From assembly GCA_016711825.1 (NCBI GenBank), contig JADJSG010000001.1, forward strand, positions 1 through 7,270: a stretch of 7,270 bases of DNA, given 5' to 3'. Below, piece by piece: positions 6,746 through 7,270 of the stretch (positions are counted from its first letter, which is position 1; the number at the start of each line of letters is the position of its first letter). This DNA comes from Bacteroidota bacterium (lineage in GTDB: Bacteria; Bacteroidota; Bacteroidia; Chitinophagales; Chitinophagaceae). The notes under the pieces are model-generated. The model did no database searches, was not told the DNA's origin, and was given only the letters and a program-made list of their open reading frames with translations. Made by a program: the position numbers and the translations under genes.

Positions 6746-7125
6746 TTAATGAAAATAAACGAGTACACTTGTGCCACTAGTTACATAAATATCATAAACT
6801 ACTCCGTTTGGTCCTATTGAATTATTCATTGAAGGAGCACCACAAAATTGAATCGCAAAAACCGTGTAAATATCGTAGGTTATATCAAAAAGATGATCAG
6901 GATTACCTCCGTAACCAGTAGGGTAATTCTGTGTATCACTTCCACCAGGACCTGCAAATAGATTTGGCATAGAGGTGTAACTTGTACCTGAACAGGAAAT
7001 TCCATATTTGCTGATAGTTTGAACCTCAGCGTTGTAGGTATTTGTAGTATTTTTTTAGATATAAGGTTTGTGCATTTATTATTACTGAAAATGTTGAACA
7101 GATGATTAAAGAATTAATTTTTCAT
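6746..7125 (-). pseudogene. short secreted protein of unknown function, frameshifted near its N-terminus
   Basis: I do not recognise this family. The open part on the minus strand (6746 to about 7050) reads NAEVQTISKYGISCSGTSYT, then FAGPGGSDTQNYPTGYGGNP, ending TSGTSVLVYFH. Upstream, one base too many in a seven-A run (near 7052-7058) and one more after the ATG at 7123-7125 separate it from a signal peptide, INSLIICSTFSVIINAQ. The reconstructed protein has about 126 residues, is rich in Gly, Ser, Thr and Tyr, and has two Cys. It ends 13 bases before the start of the large T9SS-substrate gene on the same strand, so the two are probably one operon. It could be an accessory or surface partner, but nothing in the sequence shows this. 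Confidence 0.55.
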
Positions 7126-7150
7126 GATTGTTGATTTTTTATGGTTATAT

Positions 7151-7158
7151 CAAATATA
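7151..7158 (-). promoter_or_regulatory. possible -7 promoter element for the secreted-protein operon
   Basis: TATATTTG on the minus strand fits the Bacteroidota -7 consensus TAnnTTTG and lies 25 bases upstream of the ATG at 7125. The -33 region is weak (TTTC about 20 bases further upstream). The rest of the upstream DNA to the window end shows nothing I can name. Confidence 0.3.
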
Positions 7159-7270
7159 CAATTAATATTTAAGGAAAGGCTACTTTTATTAAGTTGGATA
7201 TTAAAATATGTAAATGTTGACTAATATTGCCGTCTGATTATAGCAGCATTAAGTGTTGTTGGTGGTATCA

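Overview
The window looks like an accessory region of a low-GC Bacteroidota genome (environmental Flavobacteriia, Sphingobacteriia or Chitinophagia type). The evidence is a fragmented secreted protein ending in a type IX secretion (Por/T9SS) sorting domain, promoter-like TTG / TAnnTTTG elements, signal peptides ending in a Gln, and an IS1182-type transposase with Bacteroidota-like codon use. No rRNA, tRNA or CRISPR array was seen.

The left 4.4 kb reads best as part of an integron-type gene-cassette array. Four attC-like sites are visible: a partial one at 1-80, then 762-893, 1576-1707, and one at 2504-4369 split by an insertion sequence. Each complete site is bounded by GCCTAAC or GCATAAC on the left and GTTAGGC, GTTATGC or GTTAGCT on the right, with long imperfectly paired inner arms. 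With the IS and one target repeat removed, the three complete sites are 132, 132 and 133 bp. For the two fully visible cassettes, the core box at one end is the exact complement of the core box at the other end, as expected of a circularisable cassette. All cassette genes lie on the minus strand with the site just beyond or overlapping their 3' end. No integrase or attI is in the window.

Cassette content, in window order: a PIN-domain (VapC-like) toxin gene overlapping a small antitoxin-like gene, present twice as two nearly identical tandem cassettes (1-773 and 813-1586); then a small secreted protein resembling DUF6794 (1790-2453). The last attC site is interrupted by a complete 1729-bp IS1182-family element (2513-4241) with 17-bp inverted repeats, a 4-bp ACGT target duplication and an intact transposase.

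Right of the array, on the minus strand, are two closely spaced secreted-protein genes: a short one (6746-7125) and a long one (4510-6732) with about six or seven repeats of a D-x-D/N-P-x-x-G ... K-L-D-S-x-G-N-F-x-W type and a C-terminal T9SS sorting domain. Whether these belong to a further large cassette or mark the edge of the array cannot be decided here.

Almost every gene except the transposase is broken by single-base changes in homopolymer runs. The two duplicated cassettes differ from each other mostly at such runs, and a coherent protein is recovered only by combining them. Sequencing error in a draft assembly and true pseudogene decay are both possible, so the broken genes are annotated with their reconstructed products.
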